Source: Episyrphus balteatus (Eukaryota > Arthropoda > Insecta > Diptera > Syrphidae). From it: a stretch of DNA of 64,000 bases. The stretch's first letter is position 1, and every line of letters begins with the position of its first letter. The translations under genes and the position numbers were made by a program. Of this stretch, positions 24,400 through 36,213 are shown in pieces. Location of the stretch: assembly GCF_945859705.1 (NCBI RefSeq), contig NC_079134.1, positions 31,544,136-31,608,135 of the forward strand, read 5' to 3'. A model generated the notes under the pieces. The model made no database searches. It had not been told where the DNA came from and saw only the letters and a program-made list of their open reading frames with translations.

Positions 24400-25547
24400 C
24401 ACTGGTCAAAAAGGTTTTTCCCACAAGAACAAAAATGTACTAGTAAAAAAATTGTATTAGCTTCCGTTCTTGAGATTTTACCTTTATAAAATGGCAAAAA
24501 GTGTCAATTTGGCTGTTTTCGGGGTTATATTTTTATGTGAGATAATTCATTACAAAGAAATTTGTGACGGTGCCAGTAAGAACTGATTTAAAAAAAACGC
24601 AAACTTCATGATTTTGTGTGAAAGTAATTATATTTCTATTTCTTTGCTCAATAGGGCAAGTATTGGCTTCGTGTAAAAAAAACAACTAACATTACGATGA
24701 TGGAGAAGTCCGAAAAAGTGGTTTTCATCATGACGTCCGTCGGTCTGTGCGTCGTCGGTGCGTCGTCAAAAAAAGCTGTAGGTACATGAAGCTGCAGCTT
24801 AAATGGGTGGACGGATTTTCTTGAAATTTGGTACAGATGATTTTTTCGTAATTTTCAAGGTTGATTTTTGTTTTGTTTTTTAATATCTCGCTTAGAACAT
24901 GTACCTTTCATACTACGTGTTTGAGGTACTGATATTTTCTCGAAAACGGCTCTAACGATTTTGATTAAATTTGACTCACGTAATGCTATACGTAAATTAA
25001 ACATAACTGCATTTTTAGTTTTTCTCAAAAAATACGGATATTGGAAATATGATATTATTTTTTTTTAAATCTGCTCCTACTTCCCGTACACCGTTAATGA
25101 GTTATTACAATTTTCTCGAAAACAAATCTAATGATTTTGATTAAATTTAACAAACGTTATGTTGTACGTTAATCTAACATACATAACTGGCGTTTTCAGT
25201 TTTTCTCACAAAATACGGGTAACATAAATATGGCGTAAGAAATTATAAAAAAAATGTACATATTTTTGAATTTTTTATGAAACTCCTCAAAAAATCAAAT
25301 TTTAACTAATTCAAAATTTTTTTTTGCCTCAAAAGTTTTGACATAAAAGCTACTTTTATTATAGGAGCAAGTACGTGTGACCCTACTCGTGCATTTTATT
25401 TGTTTTTGATTATAAAAATTGTAATACAACACTTGTTACTTATACTTTAGGTTGAATATTCTGAGAATTTTTAAACTTTTAACATAAACACACTTCAAAT
25501 TATACACATGAGGTTACAAAAAAAAAGTTAAATTTTGTTGACCAGTG
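24400..25547. mobile_element. Element with CACTGGTCAA ends and TAA duplication
   Basis: The left end is CACTGGTCAAAAAGG and the right end, read inward, is CACTGGTCAACAAAA. TAA flanks both sides (24397-24399 and 25548-25550). No transposase is visible. Most of the interior is occupied by an inserted GCAAGTA-family copy (24643-25402). The CAC terminus and TAA duplication match those of the 8466-10527 element, suggesting the same superfamily. Confidence 0.75.
24643..25402 (+). mobile_element. GCAAGTA-flanked dispersed repeat, copy 2
   Basis: Starts TGCTCAATAGGGCAAG and ends GAGCAAGTACGTGTGACC followed by CTCGTGCATTTTATTT. Carries CATGACGTCCGTCGGTCTG, GAAATTTGGTACAGATGA and CGAAAACGGCTCTAACGATT in the same order as the other copies. 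Inserted within the CACTGGTC element. Confidence 0.8.
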
Positions 25548-26008
25548 TAATTAAATCATTTCATTTAATGTTTTGGCTTTCATCAGTGAATTTTTTACTT
25601 GTAATTTTCAAGTTTTTTAACATCAAGTTTTTTACATGTAAAAAACCCTGTAAAAAACTCGATGTAAAAATTTTGCTTAAATTTAATTAATTCAATGATA
25701 CCAAAATATTATCTAGAACAAATTTTAAATGTATGAAGTCTACTTGTGAAACGATAGAAAATTGTTTAATTTAGGCATTGAATTTATAATTTAACGAATA
25801 CAATTGTTTTTACTTGCTCTATAGGGCAATTATTGTTTTCGTGTAGAAACGAAATTCGAGGTTTTAATCGAAACCAACATTACGATGATGGAGAAGATCA
25901 AAAAAGTAGTTTTCGTCATGCCGTCCGTCGGTCTGTGCGTGTGTGCGTCTGTGCGTCCATCTGTACATCGAGCTAGGGCCTAAACGGATGGATCGATTTA
26001 CTTGAAAC

Positions 26009-26886
26009 GGGAGCGTATCGGAATCCCGCTTTTTAAAATCCCGTTTTTCGAAAATCCCGAAAAAAAAGTTTCAAAATCCCGTTTTCTAAAATACCGCATT
26101 TTTTAAATCCCGTTTTCTGAAATCCCGCATTTTAAAATCCCGTCAAATCCCGAAAATCCCGATTTTTTTACCAAATACATGCTTAATTCACAAATAAAAA
26201 AATCATGAGAAATAGACAAAAAATTAGTAAAACTGATTTTTTGCCCACACAATATGTATCTTCAACACATTATGAAAACGGTATTTCTTTTATAAAAATA
26301 TAAAATGATTAAAGCCTTAAATTGAGTTCACAAGTAAAAGAAATTTCATTTATTTAAATATCAAAATTGTTGAAATGCATCCAAATATAAGTTGAAATAT
26401 ATTTAAATGAAATTTCTTTTGATTATGTAGTGTGTACTTAATTTAAGGTGTTGTGATCATTTTATGTTATTATTAATCTATGGGATTATCACGATTTGAT
26501 TGTTCTTCTGAAACTTTAAAATAAATATTAGTTCGTTAATTGATTTCTTTTTAGTATCACATTCCTTACTTTTTCTTATTTTTTTATGTATTATATTTTT
26601 TGTTAAAGCTTTTAATTAAATGCGTTTAGAACAATGTCTCATTTTTTAATTTGTTTTAGTATCCCGATTTTGCAAGCAAAACTAGTTGTTTTATTTTAAA
26701 AAATCGCGCGATTTTTTAAAATAAAACAACTAGTTTGCTTGCAAAATCGGGATAGTAAAAAACGGGATTATAAAAATCGGGATTTTAAAAAGCGGGATTA
26801 TAAAAAGCGGGATAATGAAAAACGGGATTTTAAAAGCGGGATTTTAAAAAACGGGAATATAAAAAGCGGGATATCGAACCCAACCC
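26009..26886. mobile_element. Foldback-like element with AAATCCCG arrays and 9-bp TSD
   Basis: The left flank of the element (26015-26170) is an array of short units such as AAAATCCCGTTTTT. The right side (26735-26880) is the inverted array, TAAAAAGCGGGATTATAAAAA. The ends GGGAGCG and the complement of CAACCC both begin GGG. An identical 9-bp duplication, ACTTGAAAC, flanks it (26000-26008 and 26887-26895). Short tandem units in inverted orientation with a 9-bp duplication are the hallmark of Drosophila-type Foldback elements. No ORF of interest is present. Confidence 0.85.
26661..26753. repeat. Near-perfect 93-bp palindrome inside the foldback-like element
   Basis: ATCCCGATTTTGCAAGC... is mirrored by ...GCTTGCAAAATCGGGAT around the centre TCGCGCGA, with one missing T as the only asymmetry seen. 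It lies at the inner edge of the right array. Confidence 0.9.
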
Positions 26887-27399
26887 ACTTGAAACTTGGT
26901 ACAGATGATTTTTACGTAATTCCCTAGACCCGTTTTTATTATTTTTTTAATATCTCTTTTTTAACACATCTCCCATATAACGTTTTCGACGTATTGCAAT
27001 TTTCTCGAAAACGGCTCAAACGATTTTGATTAAATTTGGTGTACGTAATACTCCTACTAACAAAACTGCGTTTTTCGTTTTTCTCAAAAAATTCGGAGAA
27101 CGGAAATATGGCGTTGCCGTTTTTCAAAAATTGACATATATTTTTTAAGTTCATATATTTTGTCAAAGTCAATTTTATTCAAAATTTACAGACATAATTT
27201 TGAAGTGCAAAATGTAAAAAAAAATTAAAATAAAAGTTTTTGAAAAAAAAAATTTTAAATTTAATTTTTTTAACTTTCGATTTTTTTAAATTTTTTTTCT
27301 CCACACTAAACAAAATCTTAAATTTCCAATAGATATTTCAGATAAAGATACTTTGAACTACAAGAGCAAGTACGTGCGACCCAGTCGTGCATTTTATTT

Positions 27400-27999
27400 T
27401 TTTCACAAGCAATTTAATTAAAAAATACAACATGAAAAAAGATCATCAAAATCGGGTTCACCAACAATTTTTTGTTTCTCTACTAAAAGAATTTATTAAG
27501 ATTTGATTTTTAGCAAAAGAATTTAACTTGAATGTTTTGAAATGTTTGTCAACTGATGAAAGTTTCAACAACAATAGCCATGTTTTTTCTGTAACTCACG
27601 GCTAATGTATTACTTTTTTTCAATAAGTTGCTGTTTTGAATAAAATCAATTTCTTATAAGTTGCATCGACTGTAAATATTTTCCTCTCATCATTAATCAA
27701 GTTCCGGTTTAGCCGAAACCTTGAAAAAAAAAAGAAAGAATCTCTCTCATCATCATCATCATCAAAACATAACTGCATTTTAAACTCTTTAACAACACAA
27801 GCTTCCAAATAATATTCTTCTTCAGAAGCTTAAAATACAAAAAATTACCAACGGGATAACCGTTACCACCAACCTAATCAGCATTCAAGTTAAAGCAACA
27901 AAACGAAAAAAAAAAAAAAACACCCAAACTAAATTGCATTGCCAATGGTCGATGAGCCGATGATGATGATGATGATGATGACTGAGGACTGACACACTG
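27400..27999. other. Upstream noncoding stretch before the promoter
   Basis: Contains TCATCATCATCATCATCA near 27748 and a GATGATGATGATGATGATG run at about 27959-27980. Otherwise no gene and no recognised element. Confidence 0.45.
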
Positions 28000-28433
28000 A
28001 CACTTTAACTGATGCTCGCGCCATATTAAACAAAGTAATTGAGAGCTTGACCCAGATTAAAAATCGTCCATTTGTTCGTCAGCCGTAGTCGTTGTTAGAA
28101 CTCGCGAGGACGTTATCCGTTTAATTGTCTATATTTTTTTGGATTTAAATTTTTTCTTTTTTTTTTTAATCAGTGGTACGCGCACAGTGTAGTGTTGGTC
28201 GATAAAAAAAATATATATTTTTTATCATATATAGTCAATTGGTCAATTTGAGTATTTTATTTAAAAAAAAAAAAAAAAAATTGTAAAATAGACTTTTTTA
28301 CACCAAAAAAAAAAAAAAAAACATTATAACTGTAACTAAACTGTGTTAGAGATTTAGTTGATTTTATTTTTCTGTCTCGTTCGGCTACGGTTTTTTCGTC
28401 AAAAATTTGAAAAATTAAAAAAAAATTGAAAAA
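28000..28433 (+). promoter_or_regulatory. Probable promoter and 5' UTR of the CELF/Bruno gene
   Basis: This stretch lies directly upstream of the first coding exon. From about 28000 to 28130 it is richer in G+C and CpG than its surroundings and matches none of the repeat families seen elsewhere in the window. An insect initiator-like ATCAGTG lies at 28169-28175, and the following sequence up to the ATG is dominated by A and T runs, as many dipteran 5' UTRs are. An in-frame TAA at 28416-28418 precedes the ATG and supports translation starting at 28434. No convincing TATA box was seen, and a GGTCGA at 28197 is not at the usual DPE spacing. The transcription start is therefore not located; this is an inference from position and composition. 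Confidence 0.35.
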
Positions 28434-28516
28434 ATGCTTCGAAGTACCGCAAATGGATATTTGGACTCACGCAGATTGATTTTTGATTTTTCCGGCAAAA
28501 GCCATTCATACCTTGA
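28434..28516 (+). CDS. CELF/Bruno-family RNA-binding protein, coding exon 1 (27 codons plus 2 nt)
   Basis: Short first coding exon, below the length of a normal ORF search. The ATG follows AAAAA, a good insect start context, and an in-frame TAA lies 18 nt upstream. The 27 codons begin MLRSTANGYL and end GKSHSYL. The exon then stops after two bases (GA) at a strong GTGAGT donor (28517-28522). The next exon begins with T after a TTTTAG acceptor, so the split codon becomes GAT (Asp) and the frame runs into Ala-Phe-Gly and then the Met of the Asn-rich exon. The phase match, the donor, the upstream stop and the position below a promoter-like region support it. No domain is visible in these residues. 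The alternative is that this exon is noncoding and translation starts at the Met at 33229. No homologue of this N-terminus is recognised from memory. Confidence 0.7.
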
Positions 28517-31500
28517 GTGAGTAATCATCTTTTATTATTATGGCAACATTTTATTGTATACGAACAGGTTGGTTATTGGGCATAATTATTTGCACACCAT
28601 TTGTCTCCCTAACGCCCACACTACCAATATGCCACCTCCTTTATTGATAAAGGGGGTGAAAGCTTGAAAGATCTTTGTGGTTAGTTTACCGAGACGATTT
28701 AAGCCTGAGACAAAACGAAGGCCAAAATGAAAATGTTCACGTGCTGGCTAAAAGGAAATGGCCCGTTATCCATTTGGGGGTTATTGATTTGCTATTATCT
28801 CTTAATTGCAACGGCAAATAACCATCATGGGGTTTTTTGGGGCGGGTGCTCTCTCACTCTCTCTTTCTATCTTGCGTGGGTATAGATTGTATTTAGAGGA
28901 GAAGGGGGTTAGGAAGAATCGATGGACTGCGTCAAAAGTGGGATTAAGTGTTTTGCAAAATATACTCTTTGCTGCTTCTGTATAATATAACAGTTAATGT
29001 GTATGTTTATGTGTGTTGGTTGTTCTGTTCACCCGTAGAAGGACGACGACGAAGTACGACGACGACGATGACCATCATCACCATCATCCATGGTTCAACG
29101 TTCATAATTGCTTTTCTGTTCCTGGTTCCTCAACATGGGATTAGCAGCCAGAGCCACGGTGATTATAATGGGAAGTTCACGTGGCAATAGAGCCAAGCCA
29201 GAGTTCCCTCACATTCAAACTCCCGCCAACACACACATACACAAACAAAATTTACTGCGCTACAAGCAAATTATTTTGTTTGCTAGCCCCTCTGTTTTGT
29301 CCTAGTGCCAAAGCATTTTCATTTTCATTTTTTTTTGTTTTTTTTTTTTTCATGAGGGACCACTTAGGCAAAATCATTAAATACGAATTTCGTGAAAAAT
29401 TGCGGATAATTTAGATAATTTACAACAAAGTGGGGAATTTGATTGTTAATGAAAGTAGTACAAGCATATATTTAAGTAGGTATAAGGCCAAGTCAATATA
29501 GCTATAATGGCGCAGGAGGTAGCGCATTTATTTTTCTAATTGAGCACTAAATGAAATATGTTTTGTTGTTATATTGTTGAAAAGGATTTTAGATTTTTTT
29601 CTTTGTTTTGACTTTCATTTGTCATGAAAAGATAATTGTTGTTGTTGTTTTTAGGGTAATTTATAGGAATATTAAGTAAAAAAATACTTTAAAAAAAATT
29701 AAAGTCAAACTTAGGTCAATTTTAAATTAGGTATAGCAAGATAGGTAGGCAGTACATTATTAAAAAAAAATTCGAATCCTGAATAAAAATTCTTCTCAAT
29801 TGTTAAAGATTCAGAATATATTTTCTTAAAGTTTACATACCAAGTACTTGAAAACCAAATAAATGTATTAATATTTTTAGGTACCTCCCATAAAAAAGTT
29901 GTGATGTACCTACAGTGTTGTAAAAATATTTTTTGTAATGCATTCCATTAAAAATTAAAAACATTATAAAAAAAAAAATATTTAGGTACATACAAAAAAT
30001 TACAATAAAAAAAATTTATTTCAAGTGAAAAATATTTACATTAAAAAAAAATATTAATTGCAACTAAAAATATTTTACATTAAACAAAATTATTGCAGCT
30101 AAAAATTATTTGCGTTTAAGATAAAATTTGTATGGCAAGTAAAAATATTTTGAATAAAAAAAAAATGATTGCAAATAAAAAATTTTCTTTATACTTATTG
30201 AAAAGAAGTCAATGCAAAATGTGTGCATTTAATATTTTTTTTTATATTCCACGAATTTCTTACAATTTTGACTTTTTGCCCATAAATTAGGTTCAATGTT
30301 AGGTATGATGAATGGTCAAAGAGCCAAAATTGTAAGAAATTCGAGGAATATTAAAAAAATGAATGCATACATTTTGTATTGCTTTTTTTTTTCAATTCTG
30401 AAATTTTTTTATTTCCAATAAAAAATTTTTTTAATGCAAAATATTTTTTTGTAATAAAAATTTTATTTTCAATGCAATTTTTTTTTTCAAATGCATTTTT
30501 TTTGCTATGAATATTTTTTTTTTTAGTTTCAAATCAAATGCATTTTTTTCAATTGATATTTTTACATCTCTGCATATAATTCGGTGCTGTAACGTTTTAA
30601 TTTTTTTTTAATTTAATTTTTATTTTACAAAAATGCAAAACTTGTGAAAAAATGCAGACTTTTTTAGTTTCCCTGGCTATTTTGTTTTTATTTGAAATTT
30701 GAAGAACTTTTGTGATTTATTGTGGGTCTTATTTTTTTTTTTAAGAAATTGATTCATATTACACACATTCAGTTTAAACTTTCAGAATATTTAAAAATGA
30801 AATTCAATTTTTTTTTTTCGAAGTTCTGATATTTTTGTTATTGGAGATTTATACCATTCTAATTTACATTTTCATGGTTCATAACTTTTGACCGAAGTTA
30901 TTTTAGTTTTCTAATTAAATAATTTAAATAAATAAGGTAAATGCGAAAAAACTTAATCTAGTTTGAATTTAATCTTAAATAAAATGCATAACTGAATCCA
31001 AAAGTTCAAGTAGCTTAAATGTTTAAATTTTTGTTTTTATGATTAAGTTTATGCAAGTAAAACAAAGTTGAAGAAAATTGTACTTCAAATAAAAAAAATT
31101 AAAAAAAAAACCAAAATAAATAAGTACCTCAATCTCATTTTAAAGATTCTTAATTATTAAGAATTAAAAAAAAAAAAAATCTATTGAAATAAAATTGATA
31201 CCTATTCCATTGGCTGTTTGTGACAATTTAATTATCAACACCTAAAACCAAAAGTTAACAAAATTCTAGGTCTCATATTCGAAAATTTTAAAATATATTC
31301 TCAAAAAATCAAAAGATTCAATTTATTTTTAAATCCGAAAAAAATATATTTTGAATAATTTTTTTTTTTATTTTAATTAAAATTCAAATATTTTGTATAC
31401 AAAAATTTTAGAGTTTAAGTACATTTTTTGGGAGATAGTGAACATTAAAAAAAAAAAAAAATTTCTATGGAAATTACGATAAAAATAGTGATCAGAATGA

Positions 31501-33218
31501 TTTCAAAATAAAAAAAAAAATATTTCTTTAAAAGATAAATCCTACCTAAACTTTCTATAAAATTTGTGTAACAACAATGAGATGGTTAATTTGTCTTAAT
31601 TATAAAGTTTGTGTTCATATTCTGATCAAGCTTAAACGCGGCAACTATAAGTTGAATTTTTAATTCTATAAAAACATACCCTACCTAAAAATTACTTCTC
31701 TTTGTTGAAAAGATTCTGTCTATTAAGAAAAAAATTGTCAAAAATTGTTAAGAATCTTTTGTAATGTTTGATAAGCCAAAGATTTTTTAAAATTACAAGA
31801 AATTAATTTTATTTCGTTCCTAATAAAAAATTATGTATTTAATTTACTTTCTAATTTAGGTACTTTCTTGTAAACCAAAATTAAAAGTTTTTTTTTTTAT
31901 AAATACAAATTTTCAAATATCTTATAATTAATTTACCATTCTTAAGAAATTGTCAATTTAAATAAAAAATTCATCACCGTTTTAATTTTATTTTATTTTA
32001 AAAATTTGTGTATTGAAAATTATGCAAATTTGAATAAAAAGACGGAACTGACAGTGTTCCAGACCCATTTTATTTTTCTATTCCATCGCAATGATTTTTT
32101 TTTGTCAAGTTCGATTTTTTGTTGCGTATCCTTAATTTGCTCTAATCTTAAGTAAAATCACAAGTAAAAGTATAGTAAAGCATTTATATTTTTCTTTGCA
32201 ATGCTTGAGTAATTCACCAATTATTCTGTTTGCATAAATGTAAGTTTTGTATCAAAAACCTCAAAAATATAGTTTTTATCTCTTTTGTTGAATATAATCT
32301 TTCGAGCAAAAAGATATTTGAGCTGATTTTTTTCAAATTAAGTTTGCCTTTTGATATATCGAAATTAGTTTACACAACCTTTAAATTGGTTTGACACTCT
32401 TATCTGTGATTAAAATTTCATTATAAGGGTTTTCTTTTTCAAGCTTTACTCATTTTGTAGGATTAAAAAAACAATCTTCAAATGATAAAAAAAACTTTAA
32501 AATTGTATTTATGACAGCTGCAATTTTTTTTATACTTGTTCCATTTAAGAAGTGAAATTAAATAAGTTGTATACCTACCCTCGTCAAAAATTAAAAACAA
32601 ATTTATTTATATTTTTATTTATTAAATATTAATTTACGAGCTTAGTAGAAAGGTTAAAATTATTTTAGTCAACAAAAATTTTTAAAACTGTTAAAGATTT
32701 ACAAATATCTGTTTTTATATAATGTAACTTATCTAAATAAGTACCCTTTTGATAAAATCATAACATTTTTGAGAAGGCAAAAAACAAATATCGTCTTACC
32801 TGAATCTCAAGGCAAATATTTGTTGCGTCAACAATGCAGCATCAATCATTATTATAATGGCTATAGTTATCTAATATTTACTCTGTTGCAAACCCATGTA
32901 AGTTAAAACAATCCTTAATGCGTAAACATGCAACTTGCATGGCCAAATTCATTAAGGATTTCAAAATTATCCCCAAGCTTACAACATTTATGAATTTCTA
33001 ATAATAATTACAAGTAGTGTCTCCCACCCCTTACACTCTTTTCCCTTCTTTATGTCTTGGTTTATGCTTTGATTATCGCCTTCTATGTTTCCTATTAGGA
33101 TCTTAACTGCCAATTACACTGTTCAGGTCCCGAAGGACATAATAATAAAACAGTACAAAAAAACACTAAACAAATAATTTAATTTAGCAATTTTTTTCTA
33201 TTTTCTTCTTTCTTTTAG
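28517..33218 (+). other. Intron 1 of the CELF/Bruno gene
   Basis: About 4.7 kb between the GTGAGT donor and the pyrimidine-rich TTTTAG acceptor at 33213-33218. The first 800 bases (28540-29330) look like unique sequence, with a GAC/GACGAC triplet run near 29041. From 29400 on it is very AT-rich and contains one AT-rich hairpin MITE (29914-30573). No other gene was seen. First introns like this often carry enhancers, but nothing here proves one. Confidence 0.7.
29914..30573. mobile_element. AT-rich hairpin MITE, copy 1
   Basis: Outer ends TTGTAAAAATATT and AATTGATATTTTTACA are inverted. The core contains GAATTTCTTACAATTTTGAC followed by the inverted AAAATTGTAAGAAATTCGAG. The arms between are AT-rich runs with TGCAATAAAAATTT-type units. 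Same family as the copies at 36214, 40016 and 44776. Confidence 0.7.
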
Positions 33219-33595
33219 TGCGTTTGGTATGAGCGACAATGCTAGCAACAACGACAGTTTACCGAACAGTCCCATCAATAATAACAATAGTAGCCTATTG
33301 AATAACAATATTAGTTTATGCAACAACAACAACAATAGCACCAGCAGCCCCAACAATAACAATAATAATAACAACACGAGAAATGCGAATAAAAATGTCC
33401 CATCGGACGCACTTATCCGCATGGACACGTCGGATATCCCCTTCGACGAGGAACCGGATCCAGATACGATAAAAATGTTTGTTGGCCAAGTTCCAAAGTC
33501 AATGGATGAGCGCCAGCTGCGAGAGATGTTCGAAGAGTTTGGTCGGGTCCATTCGATTAATGTTCTACGAGATAAAGCCACCGGAATCAGCAAGG
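33219..33595 (+). CDS. CELF/Bruno-family RNA-binding protein, coding exon 2 (Asn-rich region and first half of RRM1)
   Basis: Members of the CELF/Bruno family bind GU-rich/UG-type elements in RNA and control splicing, translation and mRNA stability; in Drosophila, Bruno proteins repress translation in the germline and direct muscle splicing. Here residues 32-100 of the joined protein are low complexity, with several Asn runs and Ser/Asn stretches, as is common N-terminal to the RRMs of insect Bruno proteins. RRM1 begins near residue 112 with DTIKMFVGQVP, where MFVGQV is RNP2. It continues through the helix SMDERQLREMFEEFG and VHSINVLRDKATGISK. The exon starts after a TTTTAG acceptor and ends AAG-G before GTAAGT (33596-33601), splitting the Gly codon of RNP1 (phase 1). 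A Met at 33229 is an alternative start. The family assignment is firm. Which paralogue (bru1/aret, bru2 or bru3) is not decided, so no symbol is given. Confidence 0.93.
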
Positions 33596-34518
33596 GTAAG
33601 TTCACAATTTTCAATTATCTAATTAAAAAAAAAAAAAAATCAAAATGAAAAAAAAAAGTAGATGTCTGGGGAATTATAGTGCTGGGCGATAGTGCTATTA
33701 TCGTTATGATGGTAGTTCTAACTTTTATTATAATAATTGTGAAAGTGGGTTGTGATGGTAGAGATTATTGTGAATTAAAATTAAAAACAGCATAACTTGA
33801 CTCTTTCGCTCAACAAAGACTGTACAAAAAGCAAAAAATGTAAAATTTAGAAAACAAAACCCAGGGCTGTCGATTGAAAAAAATCAAAAGTAAATATTTC
33901 CAAACAGTTTTTACCAGGACCTACGAAAAAAAAAAAATAACAGCTTCCAACAAACTTTTTTAATTAAAAATTAAACCATTCTTTTCCATCTATTGAAAAT
34001 TATTATTGAAAGTACTGATTGAAACTCTCAAGCATAATAAATATGCAACTGACGAAAAGTATCTACATCAAGTTCATAATTTAAGTTTAAGAATTTTGTT
34101 ACAAAAACTCCTGATTCCAATCCTAATTCAACTGAGTAAAATTTCTTGAACTATTTTTTTGACATATTACTTACGTTTCCTTCGCTAAAAGTACTACCTT
34201 CGAAGCCAAAGGCTCAATTTATTATCAGTTTCAATCATAAATAATACAAAAAGCTTATATTCAAACACAACATAAGACAAGGACCATATATTTTTTGTGA
34301 GTTGTTTTTAAGAATTTACTCTCTCCTCTATCAAAAAAAGAACGCTTTTATCCAAAATATTTTTACAAGGTCCCTTAATTTTTCGTTGATATCTTAAATG
34401 TAACATAACGAAGAAAAAATAACAAAAATAATACAAAATTATTAAAATTAATATACCTAATTCAATTTATAAGTTCAAGTGACCTCAACTCCAAAAAATT
34501 TATAAAGCGTTTCGCCCA

Positions 34519-34556
34519 GGTACGACAGTGGGCTCATCAGTTAGATCTGTCGTACC
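34519..34556. repeat. Short perfect inverted repeat GGTACGACAG / CTGTCGTACC
   Basis: Ten-base arms at 34519-34528 and 34547-34556 with an 18-base loop. Located just outside the left array of the foldback-like element copy A; its relation to that element is unclear. Confidence 0.7.
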
Positions 34557-34569
34557 CTTACTTCTGATT

Positions 34570-35190
34570 TTTTAACGAAAATTCTGTTTTTCAAAATTCT
34601 GCTTTTTTTCTATTCTGCTTTTTTTCTATTCTACTTTTTAAAATTCTGCTTTTCAAAATTCTGCCAGCATTACACTTGAAAAAAAAAAATTCTGCCAATT
34701 ATGTTTTTGTTTTTTTATAGCTAAAGAAAAATACACCTCATTAATGTAATTCAACATTGGTACTTTCCTAAATTTTTTTGTTTAAGTGTCGCAAATATTT
34801 TTTAAAATGCATAGACTGACTTTCTTTCAAATAAAATCTATAACTTATTGGAACCGATGTTGTTTGATACAAAATATTCCTTTTCTTATTCAAATTTTTG
34901 AATATTCATCAATTAAAAAATTTGGAATTATTTTCGGAAATGTTTAGTATTAAAAACCTTTTCTTAGTATTTTCAAATTTATTCATTTATAAAACAAAAA
35001 TTAATATGCATTCAAAGAATGACAAATTATGTAGGTAAGTTAAGTAATCAAATAAGTAGATAATTTTTCAAGAAGATGATTTTACAGAATTTTGCAAAAA
35101 AATTAAAAAAAGGTTTGGAAAATGTTGAAAAGCAGAATTTTGAAAGCAGAATTTTGACAAAAGAATTTTGACCCCGGCAGATTTTTGACC
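34570..35190. mobile_element. Foldback-like element with AAAATTCTGCTTTT arrays, copy A
   Basis: The left side carries tandem units such as CAAAATTCTGCTTTTT, and the right side the inverted AGCAGAATTTTGA units and GACCCC. The central 450 bp (TTATTGGAACCGATGTTGTT, TTCGGAAATGTTTAGTATTA) is nearly identical to copy B at 52711-53331. No target duplication could be fixed for this copy; its left end may be rearranged. No convincing coding sequence. Confidence 0.75.
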
Positions 35191-36213
35191 CCAAGTTGGA
35201 GTCCCTAACCCGAAAAATAATACTACCATAATTCCTATGTTAAAGACAACATACTCGTAGCTAGTAAAGTTTGTAAGAGTGACATTTTTATTATTGATTT
35301 TCTTGGGACTTATTGCGCATTTTTCTTTTTAGCCAAAAAAAAAAAACACCTTTCACATAAAACATTTTTACTCATTTTTCTTCGCAGTTTAATTAAATAT
35401 TTTCCATCAAACATTTTGTTTAGATTCTTCTCAGTATTATAACAAACGAACATTATGTCAGCTGTTATAAAATTTTTCTCACACAATAACTCAGTACAAT
35501 AAAAAACACCCTTTCACCACCAAAATGTTTTCAAGAATTTCAAAAATCATTTTTCCATGCTGCATCTAAAACCTTGATTATAACATGATATAATTCCACA
35601 AATAAATTTGTTTTCCCTGTTTTGTTGACTAAAGAAGTTTCATGAATGTAACTATTTTTGTTTACTATTTGATTTTTTAACTTTTTACCTGTACTATATC
35701 CGAATTAGTAAACGTAAAAAAAAAATCAAAATAAAAAAAATTTAATTTAGGAAAATAAAGGAATTCCTTTTAATTACTATGTACATTAATTCATTAATTA
35801 AACTTAGAAATTATATCTTGGTCTATTTATTTTTTGCCCATACGCACATCATACAAGTCACCATTCAGTGGTTAAAAAAAAATGCCTAGATACATATTAT
35901 GAAATTTTATCTTTTTCAATTAAGAAAAAAAAACCAAAACTGATCGAAATAGAAATAAAAATGCAATCAGAAAAAAATTATTTTAACTCAAACTTAAAAC
36001 GTCTTCTGATATAAATTCTCACAAAATTGTGTGATTGAAACATGATATAATGTCAACAAAATATGTTACAAATTGTAACATTTTTCAATTAAAGGTTGGC
36101 TATGTTTAGCTGTTTTCAATATTTGGTATATGATATAAATGTTGAAAATTTTACGTTAATTTGAAAAGTTAAAACTTATTTTTAGGACTTTTTGAGTTAC
36201 ACTATTTTTAACC

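Larger units (their letters stand above)
25810..27399 (+). mobile_element. GCAAGTA-flanked dispersed repeat, copy 3, split by a foldback-like element
   Basis: Starts TTACTTGCTCTATAGGGCAA and ends CAAGAGCAAGTACGTGCGAC followed by CAGTCGTGCATTTTATTT. The sequence ACTTGAAAC in its body is duplicated around the insertion at 26009-26886; removing the insert restores ACTTGAAACTTGGTACAGAT, as in the other copies. Without the insert it is about 700 bp. Confidence 0.85.

Noticed and set aside
28169..28204. Initiator plus DPE core promoter
   Set aside because: The initiator-like ATCAGTG is present, but the GGTCGA lies two bases off the required DPE distance, so it is not claimed as a DPE.
33198..33614. 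138-codon open frame on the minus strand over the Asn-rich exon, Leu-rich
   Set aside because: It is the antisense reading of AAC/AAT-rich codons of the Bruno exon. The plus strand carries RNP2 and matched splice sites.
33229..33648. 139-codon open frame read past the exon end
   Set aside because: The last codons after SKG run through the GTAAGT donor into intron; RNP1 continues in the exon at 58872.
34557..35215. Target duplication for foldback copy A
   Set aside because: No matching flanks of 8-9 bp could be found; the left border seems rearranged.
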